64,000 nt of DNA from Klebsiella sp. RHBSTW-00484 (lineage in GTDB: Bacteria > Pseudomonadota > Gammaproteobacteria > Enterobacterales > Enterobacteriaceae). Every line of letters starts with the position of its first letter. Position 1 is the first letter of the stretch. Below the pieces are notes generated by a model that had not been told where the DNA came from, did no database searches, and worked only from the letters and a program-made list of their open reading frames with translations. The stretch is from NCBI RefSeq assembly GCF_013705725.1, contig NZ_CP055481.1, positions 3,410,001-3,474,000 of the forward strand, written 5' to 3'. Positions 9,414 through 20,844 of this stretch are shown piece by piece. Both the position numbers and the translations under genes were made by a program.

Positions 9414-10583
9414 CTACTGCCCATCAAGGCCGCGAATTGGCTTAATTGTTGCCCATGAGCGACAGGATGGACAGTGCCAGTACAGGGTATGGGCGGTAAA
9501 ACCACATTTCTGGCAGCGGTATCGCGGCTTACTGCGAACCTGTTCACCGACCATCTGGCGTAAAACGCCCAGGCTCTCTTTCGCTCGCCCCTCTTCAGCC
9601 TCGTTGATATGGTAGTCAATCAGCTTATGGAACACGCGCATCGTTGGATGACGCTCCAGCTGACGCGTGACGTAGTTTTGCGCCGACTCCATACCTTCCC
9701 GCTGTTCAAGGATTTGCGCCAGCATTAAGTCAGCGGTCGCCCCGGTATTTTCTTCTGCACAGCGGCGCAAAAACGCTTCCCACTCATCAGTTTTGCCCAA
9801 CTGCTGGTAACAGGTTTGCAGCATATCTAACGTTTCGCCGACCAGTTCTTTGTCCTGCTCGATGACGCGCTCCAGGCTCTCTACCGCTTTGGCATAATCG
9901 CCCTTTTCCATCCATACCCGGCCCATCATAATGGAGACACGAGCGCTATTACGATCGGCAGCAGCACCTTTTTTCAGTAACGTCATGGCCTTATCCAGAT
10001 CGTTACCCGCCATTTGCTGTAAGGCAAGCTCACACCAAAAATTGGCAATTTCGCCGCGATGTTTATCTTTGCCCAGCTTAACCAGACGTTCTGCCATTTC
10101 GATAGCGGACTGCCAGTCGCTGGTTGCCTGATAAATTTGCAGCAGCTGTTGCAAGGCACCAAGACGAAAATCGGTTTCATCCACCAGCTGTTTAAACATG
10201 CTTTCCGCACGGTCATACAGACCAGCGGCCATGTAGTCGCGACCGAGTTGCTGTACGGCCAGCAGTCGCTGGTCATACGTCAACGAAGCGCTTTCCATCA
10301 GGCTTTGGTGAATGCGAATGGCCCGGTCAACCTCGCCGCGGGAGCGGAACAGGTTACCAAGCGTCAGGTGGGCTTCAACGGTACCGGTATCCTCTTTCAG
10401 CATATCGAGGAACAGATCAACGGCTTTATCCTGCTGATTGCTCAGCAGGAAGTTGACCCCCGCCACATAATCACGTGACAGACGGCTCGCATCGTCCTGT
10501 TTGGACTGTTGTGCACTTCTGCGCCCCATATACCAACCGTAGGCAGCGGCAACGGGCAAAAGCAGAAACAACAACTCCAACAT
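9414..10583 (-). CDS. lapB: LapB (YciM), lipopolysaccharide assembly protein
   Basis: 389 residues. An N-terminal transmembrane anchor (LLFLLLPVAAAYGWYMG) leads into a cytoplasmic run of TPR repeats (about residues 35-330). The C-terminus is a rubredoxin-type metal site with two CxxC pairs (CQKCG and CPSC). In E. coli, LapB with FtsH controls turnover of LpxC and so balances LPS against phospholipid synthesis. The gene follows lapA by 6 bases. Confidence 0.96.
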   Translation of the reverse strand: MLELLFLLLPVAAAYGWYMGRRSAQQSKQDDASRLSRDYVAGVNFLLSNQQDKAVDLFLDMLKEDTGTVEAHLTLGNLFRSRGEVDRAIRIHQSLMESASLTYDQRLLAVQQLGRDYMAAGLYDRAESMFKQLVDETDFRLGALQQLLQIYQATSDWQSAIEMAERLVKLGKDKHRGEIANFWCELALQQMAGNDLDKAMTLLKKGAAADRNSARVSIMMGRVWMEKGDYAKAVESLERVIEQDKELVGETLDMLQTCYQQLGKTDEWEAFLRRCAEENTGATADLMLAQILEQREGMESAQNYVTRQLERHPTMRVFHKLIDYHINEAEEGRAKESLGVLRQMVGEQVRSKPRYRCQKCGFTAHTLYWHCPSCRSWATIKPIRGLDGQ

Positions 10584-10589
10584 AAATGA

Positions 10590-10898
10590 TTATTCCTTCA
10601 CCGCGGGAACACCAGCTTGCGCAGGCGTAGCGCTGGTTGGCGCGATCTGGTGTTCCAGACGCTTGATTCTACGTTCAGCACGCGCCAGCGAGACGCGAAC
10701 GCGCAGCCAGAAAAGGCCGCAAATCAGCCAACCAATAGCAAAACCAGCAGCAAACAGGACGGCCAGCAATGTCGAAATCCGGAATTCACCCTGCGCGAGC
10801 AAATAATTGAATGTGACTACCTGGTCATTTTGCGCACCCAGCGTCACTGAAATGACAAAGATCGCTAACACCAGTAAGAAAATGAGTAAATATTTCAC
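10590..10898 (-). CDS. lapA: LapA (YciS), lipopolysaccharide assembly protein
   Basis: 102 residues starting at a GTG. Two hydrophobic segments (about residues 1-22 and 42-65) and a basic, coiled-coil-like tail (LARAERRIKRLEHQ) match LapA/DUF1049. It is an inner-membrane partner of LapB in LPS assembly and lies 6 bases upstream of lapB in an operon. In E. coli the operon responds to heat shock. Confidence 0.93.
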   Translation of the reverse strand: MKYLLIFLLVLAIFVISVTLGAQNDQVVTFNYLLAQGEFRISTLLAVLFAAGFAIGWLICGLFWLRVRVSLARAERRIKRLEHQIAPTSATPAQAGVPAVKE

Positions 10899-11033
10899 AT
10901 TACTTCCCGTTATGTGGGTTGCGCGAAAAAATCCCGCGTTCAGCCCTATAAAGTATCATTTTCGCCGCAGCGGTGAAATGGAAATGCACAACGCCAGTAC
11001 AGGATATGCGGCCTGATGGCGGTAAAATCAACA

Positions 11034-11801
11034 TTACTCCGGGGCTGCAGCCCTTTTTTTAATGTCCTGAGCCTCTTCTCCCGGCGGCGATAGCGGACCA
11101 CAAAACCGTTGCGTAAGCCAGGTCGCCAGGGTAACCAGCAGCCAGGAAATCACGGTTGCCACGATCAAGTCCAGCGGCCAGTGCATACCAAGCGCCAGGC
11201 GGCTGCCCATCACCGCAGTTGCCCATGTTAGCAGTAGCGCCAGAGTGACCCAACGACGCCGCGGCCACAGCAAACCAACACCGAGTAATGCCCAACTGGC
11301 GGCAAACATCGTGTGACCGGATGGGAAAGCGAATCCAGTCTCTTTCTGCCAGTGCTTACGCAGAAATTTAGGAATTTGCTGCTCTTGCGCTAACTGCTCA
11401 TGCACCAGTTTAGCGCGATCTTTACGTTTCAATGCGTAGAATTGATTCACTGGCACTTGTTGCGTCTTTTCCAGCCAAATGACGAAGGGCCGAGGCTCCT
11501 GCACGCGATCTTTAATCCACGATTTCATGCCCTGCCCGATCAAAATTGCAGCCGCCAGAATCAGAAACAGCACGATTGCCGCCCGTAGACGAAAACGCAG
11601 GCACCACAGGAACCAGCCGCACAGGATAACATGGGTAATGACGCCCCAGGGTTGAGTTACCGTTTCGGTCACCCAATACAACAGCTTCATCACCCCTTCC
11701 GGCAACCCTGGATGCCATTTCCAGCCGGAAATCCAGACTACAACAGGCATGACTAATAACAACGCCGCGCCAACGGCGGTTCGTCTGGCAATCAACAGCA
11801 T
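11034..11801 (-). CDS. pgpB: Phosphatidylglycerophosphatase B / undecaprenyl-pyrophosphate phosphatase
   Basis: 255 residues with six hydrophobic segments and the three PAP2 motifs: KDRVQEPRP, PSGH and SRLALGMHWPLD. PgpB dephosphorylates phosphatidylglycerophosphate, phosphatidate and undecaprenyl pyrophosphate in the inner membrane, serving phospholipid and cell-wall lipid recycling. The ATG is preceded by GGAGACGAG. It is divergent from ribA, with a 161-bp shared promoter region. Confidence 0.95.
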   Translation of the reverse strand: MLLIARRTAVGAALLLVMPVVVWISGWKWHPGLPEGVMKLLYWVTETVTQPWGVITHVILCGWFLWCLRFRLRAAIVLFLILAAAILIGQGMKSWIKDRVQEPRPFVIWLEKTQQVPVNQFYALKRKDRAKLVHEQLAQEQQIPKFLRKHWQKETGFAFPSGHTMFAASWALLGVGLLWPRRRWVTLALLLTWATAVMGSRLALGMHWPLDLIVATVISWLLVTLATWLTQRFCGPLSPPGEEAQDIKKRAAAPE

Positions 11802-11962
11802 CTCGTCTCCTTATCATTGACCTGGATATCATAACGGAAAGTGGTTCGTTTGTGCGCTTTGCACGCAAGCAGCCGTGCGCAATTAGGAGAACGTCACGCC
11901 GTTGTGGCAAAATAGCGGCAAACAGAAGCACAGTCAGGTGCTGATAGAATCTGGAGAATCAC

Positions 11963-12553
11963 ATGCAGCTTAAACGTGTGGCAGAAGCCAAACTGCCAAC
12001 CCCATGGGGCGATTTTCTCATGGTGGGTTTTGAAGAACTGGCTACCGGGCAGGATCATGTTGCCCTGGTTTTTGGCGATATCTCGGGGCAGATCCCCGTT
12101 CTGGCTCGCGTACATTCAGAGTGCTTAACGGGCGATGCCCTTTTTAGTCTGCGTTGTGATTGCGGGTTTCAGCTAGAAGCGGCATTGTCGCACATTGCCG
12201 AAGAGGGCCGCGGCATCCTGCTATATCACCGTCAGGAAGGGCGCAATATTGGACTGCTGAACAAAATCCGCGCCTATGCTTTACAAGATCAGGGTTATGA
12301 CACGGTCGAAGCTAACCATCAGCTCGGTTTTGCCGCCGATGAGCGCGACTTCACGCTGTGCGCCGATATGTTTAAGTTGCTCAACGTCGATCAAGTGCGT
12401 CTGTTAACCAACAATCCGAAGAAGGTCGAAATTCTGACCGAAGCAGGAATCAACATTGTTGAACGCGTACCGCTGATCGTGGGTCGTAACCCGAAAAACG
12501 CGCACTATCTGGATACGAAAGCCGCCAAAATGGGGCACTTGCTCAATAAATAA
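11963..12553 (+). CDS. ribA: GTP cyclohydrolase II
   Basis: 196 residues, as in E. coli. It opens GTP to 2,5-diamino-6-ribosylamino-pyrimidinone phosphate, the first step of riboflavin synthesis. Zinc ligands Cys54, Cys65 and Cys67 ([15 protein letters not shown]) and the catalytic GRNIGL region are intact. It is monocistronic with a clear terminator after it. Confidence 0.97.
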   Translation: MQLKRVAEAKLPTPWGDFLMVGFEELATGQDHVALVFGDISGQIPVLARVHSECLTGDALFSLRCDCGFQLEAALSHIAEEGRGILLYHRQEGRNIGLLNKIRAYALQDQGYDTVEANHQLGFAADERDFTLCADMFKLLNVDQVRLLTNNPKKVEILTEAGINIVERVPLIVGRNPKNAHYLDTKAAKMGHLLNK

Positions 12554-12570
12554 TCCGGGCAGAAAGATTC

Positions 12571-12599
12571 AGGGCCAGCATACGCTGGCCCTCTTTGTT
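12571..12599. terminator. Terminator between ribA and acnA
   Basis: Perfect 9-bp stem AGGGCCAGC (12571-12579) and GCTGGCCCT (12584-12592), followed on the plus strand by CTTTGTTT. It lies between convergent ribA and acnA and ends ribA at least. Confidence 0.88.
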
Positions 12600-12613
12600 T
12601 AAAGCATCGTGGT

Positions 12614-15286
12614 TTATAGCATATTGCGAATGACATAATGCAGAATGCCATCGTTCTGGTAGTACGTCAGCTCAGTGGCGGTATCGATACGACAGCGGCA
12701 GTCTATAACGTCCAATTTGCCATCTGCTCGGGTTAGGGTCACCGGAACGGTCATCCCCGGCTGCAGTGATTGCAGGTTGCTGATATCGAGCCGCTCCTCG
12801 CCAGTGAGTCCCAGCGTTTTACGCGTAACTCCCTGCGGGAATTCTAACGGCAATATCCCCATCCCAATCAGGTTCGAGCGGTGGATACGCTCGAAAGATT
12901 CGGCAATAACCACCCTGACGCCAAGTAGACGCGGTCCTTTCGCTGCCCAGTCGCGGCTGGAGCCTGAGCCATACTCTTTCCCGGCGATCACCGCCAGCGG
13001 CGTGCCTTCATCTTTGTACAACATTGCCGCATCATAAATCGCGACAGGTTCACTATCGGGAAGATGGCGCGTCATCCCTCCTTCCACTCCGGGCACCATT
13101 TCGTTGCGAATACGGATATTGGCAAACGTACCGCGCATCATCACTTCGTGGTTTCCGCGTCGCGAACCGTAGGAGTTAAAATCGGTGCGTTCAACGCCAT
13201 GATTTTGCAGATAGCGACCCGCCGGGCTGTCGGCTTTAATACTGCCTGCGGGAGAGATGTGGTCAGTCGTCACTGAGTCGCCCAGCATCGCAAGAATACG
13301 CGCGCCATGAATGTCTTCTACCGGTTTGGGTTCAACGCCCATGTCATCAAAGAACGGCGACAGGCGAATATAGGTTGAGTCATCCTGCCAGTCGTAGGTA
13401 TCAGAGCGATCGACTTTTATCGACCGCCATTCGGGCGTCCCTTCAAACACCTCGGCGTACTCCTTATGGAACATCTCCGTCGAAACCTGCTCAACCGCAC
13501 GCGCGACTTCTGCTCCACTTGGCCAGATATCTTTCAGATACACAGGCTGACCGTCTTTGCCGATGCCCAACGGATCGCGGGTCAGGTCGAGGTTCATATT
13601 ACCCGCCAGCGCGTAAGCTACAACCAGAGGTGGCGAGGCCAGCCAGTTAGTTTTCACCAGCGGATGAATTCGCCCTTCAAAGTTACGGTTACCGGAAAGC
13701 ACGGCCCCGACGGTCAAATCGCCCTGTTTGATTGCGCGCTCAATCGGATCCGGCAACGGCCCGGAGTTACCGATACAGGTAGTACAACCATACCCCACCA
13801 GGTTAAAGCCCAACTCATCAAGATATGGCGTCAACTTTGCGTGGGCCAAATAGTCGGAGACCACTTTCGAACCCGGCGCCAGCGAGGCCTTCACCCACGG
13901 CTGCGGCTTGAGTCCCCGCTCGACAGCATTTTTTGCCAGCAGGCCAGCGGCCATCAGCACGCTGGGGTTAGAAGTGTTGGTACATGAGGTAATCGCGGCA
14001 ATCGCCACCGCACCATCCGGCAGCGAATATTGCTGTCCGTTCAACGTATAGTCGATGGGCCGTTTGTCTTTCTGCGCATGGTTAACTTCCAGCTCGGCGC
14101 TGGCGGCAAAAGCTTTAGGGACATCACCCAGAGCAACGCGATCCTGCGGGCGCTTCGGCCCTGCCAGGCTAGCTTCTACGGTCCCCATATCCAGCGCCAG
14201 AGAGCTGGTGAAGACCGGTTCGTCCCCTGGCTGTCGCCACATCCCCTGCGCTTTCGCATAGGCTTCCACCAGCGCCACCTGCTCTTCGCTGCGCCCGGTC
14301 AGGCGCATATAGCTCAGCGTGACGGCATCAATAGGGAAGAAACCGCATGTCGCGCCGTACTCCGGCGACATATTAGCGATGGTGGCACGGTCTGCCAGAG
14401 GTAATGAATCAAGTCCATCGCCGTAGAACTCGACAAATTTACCCACTACGCCGTGTTTGCGCAGCATTTGCGTCACGGTTAGCACCAGGTCGGTGGCGGT
14501 GATACCTTCACGCAGCTTGCCGCTCAGCTTGAAACCGACAACATCCGGGATCAGCATGGAAACAGGCTGCCCCAGCATCGCGGCCTCCGCTTCGATGCCG
14601 CCAACGCCCCACCCCAGTACGCCGAGGCCATTGATCATCGTAGTATGCGAGTCGGTCCCGACCAGGGTATCCGGGTACGCCACCCATTCGCCGTTTTGCT
14701 CTTCACTCCATACCGCCTTGCCAAGATACTCAAGGTTAACCTGGTGGCAAATCCCGGTGCCCGGCGGCACCACGCTGAAGCGGCTGAACGCCTGCTGTCC
14801 CCAGCGCAAAAATACGTAGCGTTCGTGGTTACGCTCCATCTCAAGACGGACGTTCTCTTCAAATGCATCATCATCGCCAAAGCGGTCTACCGTCACCGAG
14901 TGGTCAATGACCAGATCGACGGGAGAGAGCGGATTCACTTTGGCGGTATCGCCTCCCAGGCGTTTTACCGCTTCACGCATCGCTGCCAGATCCACCACTG
15001 CGGGAACACCGGTAAAATCCTGCATCAGCACACGCGCTGGTCGGTAGGCGATCTCTCGATCAGCATGAGCATTTTTCAGCCATCCGGCCAGGGCGTGAAT
15101 GTCTTCGGCGGTCACCGAATCACCGTCCTGCCAGCGCAGAAGGTTCTCCAGTAGTACTTTGAGCGATTTAGGTAAACGTGATAGATCGCCCAATTCTTTG
15201 GCGGCCAGCGGTATGCTGTAGTAATGCCAGGTCTTATCATTAACCTGTAAGGTTTCCTTGCTGGCGGCTCGTAGGGTTGACGACAT
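12614..15286 (-). CDS. acnA: Aconitate hydratase A
   Basis: 890 residues (891 in E. coli). It interconverts citrate and isocitrate; AcnA is the stress and stationary-phase enzyme. The [4Fe-4S] cysteines are seen in SCTNTSNP and [11 protein letters not shown], and the C-terminal swivel domain carries the substrate-binding [12 protein letters not shown] strong AAGGAGG site precedes the ATG. In E. coli the gene answers to SoxRS, RpoS, ArcA, FNR and CRP; no operator was assigned here. Confidence 0.98.
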   Translation of the reverse strand: MSSTLRAASKETLQVNDKTWHYYSIPLAAKELGDLSRLPKSLKVLLENLLRWQDGDSVTAEDIHALAGWLKNAHADREIAYRPARVLMQDFTGVPAVVDLAAMREAVKRLGGDTAKVNPLSPVDLVIDHSVTVDRFGDDDAFEENVRLEMERNHERYVFLRWGQQAFSRFSVVPPGTGICHQVNLEYLGKAVWSEEQNGEWVAYPDTLVGTDSHTTMINGLGVLGWGVGGIEAEAAMLGQPVSMLIPDVVGFKLSGKLREGITATDLVLTVTQMLRKHGVVGKFVEFYGDGLDSLPLADRATIANMSPEYGATCGFFPIDAVTLSYMRLTGRSEEQVALVEAYAKAQGMWRQPGDEPVFTSSLALDMGTVEASLAGPKRPQDRVALGDVPKAFAASAELEVNHAQKDKRPIDYTLNGQQYSLPDGAVAIAAITSCTNTSNPSVLMAAGLLAKNAVERGLKPQPWVKASLAPGSKVVSDYLAHAKLTPYLDELGFNLVGYGCTTCIGNSGPLPDPIERAIKQGDLTVGAVLSGNRNFEGRIHPLVKTNWLASPPLVVAYALAGNMNLDLTRDPLGIGKDGQPVYLKDIWPSGAEVARAVEQVSTEMFHKEYAEVFEGTPEWRSIKVDRSDTYDWQDDSTYIRLSPFFDDMGVEPKPVEDIHGARILAMLGDSVTTDHISPAGSIKADSPAGRYLQNHGVERTDFNSYGSRRGNHEVMMRGTFANIRIRNEMVPGVEGGMTRHLPDSEPVAIYDAAMLYKDEGTPLAVIAGKEYGSGSSRDWAAKGPRLLGVRVVIAESFERIHRSNLIGMGILPLEFPQGVTRKTLGLTGEERLDISNLQSLQPGMTVPVTLTRADGKLDVIDCRCRIDTATELTYYQNDGILHYVIRNML

Positions 15287-15510
15287 AGCTCCTCCTTAAC
15301 ATAGGGATAGCAAGCCCTGATCCTCCTCAGGGACATTATTAAAGATAACACATCTTTGACGTAACATTTTGATAACAACCCAAATTGCTAAAATCGATGA
15401 AACGCATCAAAACAGAAATTTTGAATAATGGGTGCTAAAAATATTGAGAAGGTTTGAATGAGGTGCGTTTTATTACTGCGGAGTTGTATTAGTACACGAG
15501 TACAAAAGAA
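15287..15510 (-). promoter_or_regulatory. acnA upstream regulatory region
   Basis: AT-rich non-coding stretch upstream of acnA, bounded by the ymiA terminator hairpin. I see no coding frame or repeat in it. The acnA promoter must lie here, but no single -10/-35 pair stands out. Confidence 0.5.
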
Positions 15511-15542
15511 GAACTAATCGCCACTATTTTGACGATTAGTTC
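15511..15542 (-). terminator. Terminator of ymiA
   Basis: A perfect 10-bp inverted repeat (GAACTAATCG at 15511-15520, CGATTAGTTC at 15533-15542) with a 12-base loop. On the minus strand it is followed by TTCTTTTG, placing it as an intrinsic terminator downstream of ymiA. Confidence 0.7.
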
Positions 15543-15680
15543 AGCAGAGTAAATTTATAGAGAGAGACCAAAAAGACAAAAAATATATACTCCTTATGAC
15601 TGTTATTTTATCGAATGGAAATAGTTCTCAAATCCAGTTTGTCATAAAAAAGACACAATTAATTTGACTGGAAATGTGCT

Positions 15681-15848
15681 CTAGTTAAGTAACCACACGT
15701 TGCAGACAACCAGAGCAATGACGCTCCAGAACATCGCAAGCCCAAGGATAACGGCGCTCCAGGCCTTACTTCTCAAAACCGGATCTATCTCAGTCTTGTC
15801 ACGTTCCTGTGACATCGCATACTTCATATAATCGATATCACTAATCAT
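15681..15848 (-). CDS. ymiA: YmiA-like small membrane protein
   Basis: 55 residues from the ATG at 15848, which has a GGTGGTGA ribosome site; a TTG nine codons upstream is less likely. The C-terminal half (DPVLRSKAWSAVILGLAMFW then a hydrophobic run) aligns with E. coli YmiA (46 residues), a single-span inner-membrane protein of unknown function. The location between acnA and cysB is also the same as in E. coli. Confidence 0.75.
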   Translation of the reverse strand: MISDIDYMKYAMSQERDKTEIDPVLRSKAWSAVILGLAMFWSVIALVVCNVWLLN

Positions 15849-16056
15849 TTTTTCACCACCAATCGTTAATAACAACTAAGTACAGATAAATCTTAATTAT
15901 GGATTCAGTATTAATCCAGTGAATTTGCCTCTCGGAAGATAAATTTCATCAATACTTTGATCGTGACGGGTATATTTGCAAATGTGGTAGGATGAGTTAG
16001 CAAAAATTGTGATTCAGACGAGGTTTAGATATTCAATTATAGGCCATCATAGGATT

Positions 16057-16087
16057 TGGCATCCCCTTGAGGATGCCATTATTATTT
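16057..16087 (+). terminator. Plus-strand terminator-like hairpin with no assigned gene
   Basis: Perfect 8-bp stem TGGCATCC (16057-16064) and GGATGCCA (16071-16078) followed by TTATTATTTA on the plus strand. No plus-strand coding gene lies upstream; the flanking genes ymiA and cysB are both on the minus strand. It could end an unannotated small RNA. Confidence 0.45.
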
Positions 16088-16213
16088 ATACCCGTCATAC
16101 TTCAAGTTGCAGGTGTGTTGACTGCGCTCGTTCACCCGAATCACTTACCAGAGTAAGCTCATCGGGATTCACTCCCTTGCCGCCTTCCTGCAACTCGAAT
16201 TATTTAGGGTATA
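16087..16213. repeat. ERIC element (127 bp)
   Basis: Starts with TATACCCGTCATACTTCAAG and ends with TCGAATTATTTAGGGTATA, the terminal inverted repeats of enterobacterial repetitive intergenic consensus elements. The length is exactly the canonical 127 bp. It ends 5 bases from the cysB stop codon, so it would be transcribed as the cysB 3' untranslated region. Confidence 0.85.
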
Positions 16214-16218
16214 TACGC

Positions 16219-17483
<1,265 letters not shown>

Positions 17484-17510
17484 AAGAAGGGCCGCGATGC
17501 GGCCCTTCTT
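17484..17510 (-). terminator. Rho-independent terminator of topA
   Basis: A 12-bp perfect stem (AAGAAGGGCCGC at 17484-17495, GCGGCCCTTCTT at 17499-17510) with a 3-base loop, followed on the minus strand by a T-rich stretch, lies 15 bases past the topA stop. Confidence 0.88.
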
Positions 17511-17524
17511 AGCGGTCATAGCGC

Positions 17525-20122
17525 TTACTTCTTCGCTTCAGTCCATTTGCCATCAATATAGAAGGCTGACCAGCCGGTCGCTTTACCGTCTTTCTCTGAA
17601 GCAACGTACTGTTGCTTAGTCTTACGGCTAAAACGCACCATTGTTTTGTTGCCTTCCGGATCCTGCTGCGGCGCATCGGCCAGATAACGCAGTTTCTCAG
17701 CCAGACGATCGCGGAAGCGATACAGCTCCTCCACTAACGGCGCGCGAGTTTCACGCGATTTAGGGAAGGTGTTCGCAGCCAGGAAAACACCTGCTGCGCC
17801 ATCACGCAACACAAAGTAAGCGTCTGATTTCTCGCACGGGAGTTCTGGCAGCGGAACCGGATCTTCTTTCGGCGGTGCAACTTCCCCGTTACGCAGGATC
17901 TTACGCGTATTTTTACACTCATCGTTGGTACAAGCCATGTACTTACCAAAACGCCCCATCTTCAGGTGCATTTCGGAACCACATTTTTCACACTCAACGA
18001 TCGGACCATCATAGCCCTTGATGCGGAACTCGCCCTCTTCGATCTCGTAGCCATCGCAGGTCGGGTTATTACCGCAGACGTGCAGTTTACGTTTCGGATC
18101 GATGAGGTAGCTGTCCATCGCCGTGCCGCATTTCTGGCAGCGACGTTTGGCGCGCAACGCGTTGGTTTCGGCGTCATCACCTTCCAGCACGTTCAGCACT
18201 TCGTTTTCTGGCACCAGGTTGATGGTAGTCTTGCAGCGCTCTTTCGGCGACAGCGCATAGCCTGAGCAACCAAGGAAAACGCCGGTCGTCGCGGTACGGA
18301 TGCCCATCTGACGGCTACAGGTCGGACAGTCGATGCTGGTCAGCACCATCTGGTTCGGCTGCATACCGCCCTCTTCAGGGGCTTTTTCTGCTTTTTCCAG
18401 CTGGTTGGTGAAGTCGCCGAAGAAGCTATCGAGCACCTTCTTCCACTCGGCTTCGTGGTTAGCCACCTGGTCAAGACTGTTTTCCATCTGTGCGGTAAAG
18501 TCGTAGTTCATCAGCTCGCGGAAGTTGGCTTCCAGACGATCGGTAACGATCTCACCCATTTTCTCTGCGTAGAAACGACGGTTTTCACTGCGCACATAAC
18601 CGCGATCCTGAATGGTCGAAATGATCGACGCATAGGTGGACGGACGGCCGATACCGCGTTTTTCCAGCTCTTTAACCAAAGAAGCTTCGCTAAAGCGCGC
18701 AGGCGGTTTGGTAAAGTGCTGTGCCGGGAGCAGTTCAACCAGGCTTAAGCTATCGCCCTGTTTAACCACCGGCAAAACCCTGTCTTCATCGCCTTTACGC
18801 AGCGCTGGCATCACTTTCGTCCAGCCATCAAAGCGCAGCGTACGACCGCGCGCCTTGAGCTTAAAATCACCCGCTTTTACGGTCAGCGTGGTGGAGTCGT
18901 ATTGCGCAGGCGTCATCTGACAGGCGACAAACTGACGCCAGATCAGTTGATACAGTTTCTGCGCATCCGCTTCCATATCTTTCAACGATTCCGCCACCAC
19001 GTTCACGTCGGAAGGACGAATCGCTTCGTGCGCTTCCTGCGAATTCTCTTTGCTGGTGTACTGATTGGCGTTTTCCGGCAGGTATTTCTTGCCGAAATTA
19101 TCGCCAATATAATCACGAACCATATTTACTGCATCCTGACTCAGGTTGGTGGAGTCAGTACGCATGTAGGTGATGTAGCCCGCTTCATACAAACGCTGCG
19201 CCATCATCATGGTTTTCTTCACCCCGAAGCCCAGACGCGTGCTGGCCGCTTGCTGCAGAGTGGAGGTAATAAATGGTGCGCCAGGCTTGCTGCTGGTTGG
19301 CTTGTCTTCGCGCTCAAGGACGCTATAACCCGCTTTTTCCAGCAGGCTGACCGCCGCCATGGTTTCGTCACGATTGACCGGACGGAATGGCTTGTCGGCT
19401 TTATGCGTTACCTGCAACGCCAGAGCGTCGCCACCAGGCGTGGTGGTGTTGGCGTCAATTTCCCAGAACTCTTCCGGAACAAACGCTTTAATTTCGCGTT
19501 CACGCTCAACAACCAGACGTACGGCAACGGACTGAACGCGGCCTGCGGACAGACCACGAGCAATTTTTTTCCACAACAGTGGAGACACCATGTAACCCAC
19601 AACGCGGTCCATAAAACGACGCGCCTGCTGGGCGTTAACACGGTCAATATTCAGTTCGCCCGGCTTTTCAAAAGCCTGACGGATAGCATTTTTGGTGATC
19701 TCATTGAACACCACGCGACTATAGCGCTGCTCATCACCACCGATAACTTCCCGCAGGTGCCATGCAATGGCTTCCCCTTCGCGGTCAAGGTCGGTTGCGA
19801 GGTAGATGTGGTCGGCTTTTTCTGCCAACTGCTTGAGTTCCGCGACGACCTTTTCTTTACCCGGAAGTATTTCATAGTGCGCATCCCAGTCATGCCACGG
19901 GTCCACGCCCATACGATTGACCAGAGCACCACGTTCATCCTTCTTAGGCTTTTTAGCCCCTTTGGTGGCGGTAGAGTCGGCGCTCTTTTTGGAAGCTGAG
20001 CCACTGGTCGGCAAATCGCGGATATGACCGACGCTGGATTTCACCACGTAGTCATTACCCAGATACTTATTGATCGTTTTGGCTTTTGCCGGGGACTCAA
20101 CGATAACGAGAGCTTTACCCAT
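17525..20122 (-). CDS. topA: DNA topoisomerase I
   Basis: 865 residues from the ATG at 20122 (AAGGTG ribosome site 5 bases upstream), equal to E. coli TopA; a GTG two codons earlier is less likely. It relaxes negative supercoils. The TOPRIM domain is at the N-terminus ([12 protein letters not shown] and [12 protein letters not shown]). The active-site tyrosine lies in [10 protein letters not shown] at about residue 319. The C-terminal part holds three or four Cys-rich zinc ribbons (CPTC, CQKCG, CEKCG, CTNDEC) and a basic tail. It is transcribed divergently from yciN. Confidence 0.98.
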   Translation of the reverse strand: MGKALVIVESPAKAKTINKYLGNDYVVKSSVGHIRDLPTSGSASKKSADSTATKGAKKPKKDERGALVNRMGVDPWHDWDAHYEILPGKEKVVAELKQLAEKADHIYLATDLDREGEAIAWHLREVIGGDEQRYSRVVFNEITKNAIRQAFEKPGELNIDRVNAQQARRFMDRVVGYMVSPLLWKKIARGLSAGRVQSVAVRLVVEREREIKAFVPEEFWEIDANTTTPGGDALALQVTHKADKPFRPVNRDETMAAVSLLEKAGYSVLEREDKPTSSKPGAPFITSTLQQAASTRLGFGVKKTMMMAQRLYEAGYITYMRTDSTNLSQDAVNMVRDYIGDNFGKKYLPENANQYTSKENSQEAHEAIRPSDVNVVAESLKDMEADAQKLYQLIWRQFVACQMTPAQYDSTTLTVKAGDFKLKARGRTLRFDGWTKVMPALRKGDEDRVLPVVKQGDSLSLVELLPAQHFTKPPARFSEASLVKELEKRGIGRPSTYASIISTIQDRGYVRSENRRFYAEKMGEIVTDRLEANFRELMNYDFTAQMENSLDQVANHEAEWKKVLDSFFGDFTNQLEKAEKAPEEGGMQPNQMVLTSIDCPTCSRQMGIRTATTGVFLGCSGYALSPKERCKTTINLVPENEVLNVLEGDDAETNALRAKRRCQKCGTAMDSYLIDPKRKLHVCGNNPTCDGYEIEEGEFRIKGYDGPIVECEKCGSEMHLKMGRFGKYMACTNDECKNTRKILRNGEVAPPKEDPVPLPELPCEKSDAYFVLRDGAAGVFLAANTFPKSRETRAPLVEELYRFRDRLAEKLRYLADAPQQDPEGNKTMVRFSRKTKQQYVASEKDGKATGWSAFYIDGKWTEAKK

Positions 20123-20534
20123 ATTCACCTTTACCTAATTTGATTCATCCAGGAATACATCGCACATTGATTCACCATCCACTGGCGACACGTCACAACC
20201 TAATGTTGCGTCGTTGTCGATGGATATCAACCCTTTGCATTGGTTTCACATCCATAAAACCAGATTGCTGAGTTTGCTGGCTTTATCTTGCCAGGCGACA
20301 TAGCACGAATAATTTTTGGCCGAATGTCAAGCAAATCTGCTGCCAGATCGCTGAAAGCGTCACACTGTACCTGATAAAATTCGTTACGCAACTTTATTAG
20401 CATGCAAAAGCAAATCCCGCCACTAAACTGATGTTTATTAGGCCCTCTGCGGTTCCCCCAACAAGATTAATGGAAAATTTGCCCCTCGCCGCCGCGCGGC
20501 GTAGACTACCGGCGAAGAACCACAGGAGGCATTT
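20123..20534. promoter_or_regulatory. topA / yciN divergent upstream region
   Basis: 412 bases without a gene between the divergent topA and yciN starts. In E. coli topA has several promoters here, including heat-shock and stationary-phase ones. I see no repeat or small open frame and did not assign individual promoters. Confidence 0.45.
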
Positions 20535-20786
20535 ATGCAAGGTACAACCCAACCCATCGATCGCCAGACGCTGCTTGAAAAAGCCAATAAACTCATTCGC
20601 GAACATGAGGATACGTTAGCCGGGATCGAGGCTACCGACGTCGTTCAGCGTAACGGCGTGCTGGTGTTCAGCGGCGAGTTTTATCTTGATGAGCAGGGTC
20701 TGCCAACGGCAAAAAGTACGGCGGTATTTAATATGTTCAAATACCTCGCACATGAGCTGTCTGATAAATATCACCTGGCAGATTAA
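20535..20786 (+). CDS. yciN: YciN, DUF2498 family protein
   Basis: 83 residues, matching E. coli YciN over its whole length ([20 protein letters not shown]). Function unknown; a small acidic soluble protein. A strong AGGAGG site lies 5-6 bases before the ATG. It ends at a strong terminator shared with convergent sohB. Confidence 0.9.
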   Translation: MQGTTQPIDRQTLLEKANKLIREHEDTLAGIEATDVVQRNGVLVFSGEFYLDEQGLPTAKSTAVFNMFKYLAHELSDKYHLAD

Positions 20787-20809
20787 CCATTACCTGCCGG
20801 GCTAATGCG

Positions 20810-20844
20810 ACAACGCGAGGCTTGAGCCTCGCGTTGTTTTGTTT
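20810..20844. terminator. Bidirectional terminator between yciN and sohB
   Basis: 12-bp perfect stem ACAACGCGAGGC (20810-20821) and GCCTCGCGTTGT (20826-20837) with a 4-base loop and a TTTTGTTT tail on the plus strand. The convergent sohB stop codon falls in this tail at 20843. Confidence 0.9.

Noticed and set aside
11512..11931. 139-residue minus-strand frame over the start of pgpB
   Set aside because: It is out of frame with pgpB, whose PAP2 motifs and ribosome site are clear. It is a shadow frame.
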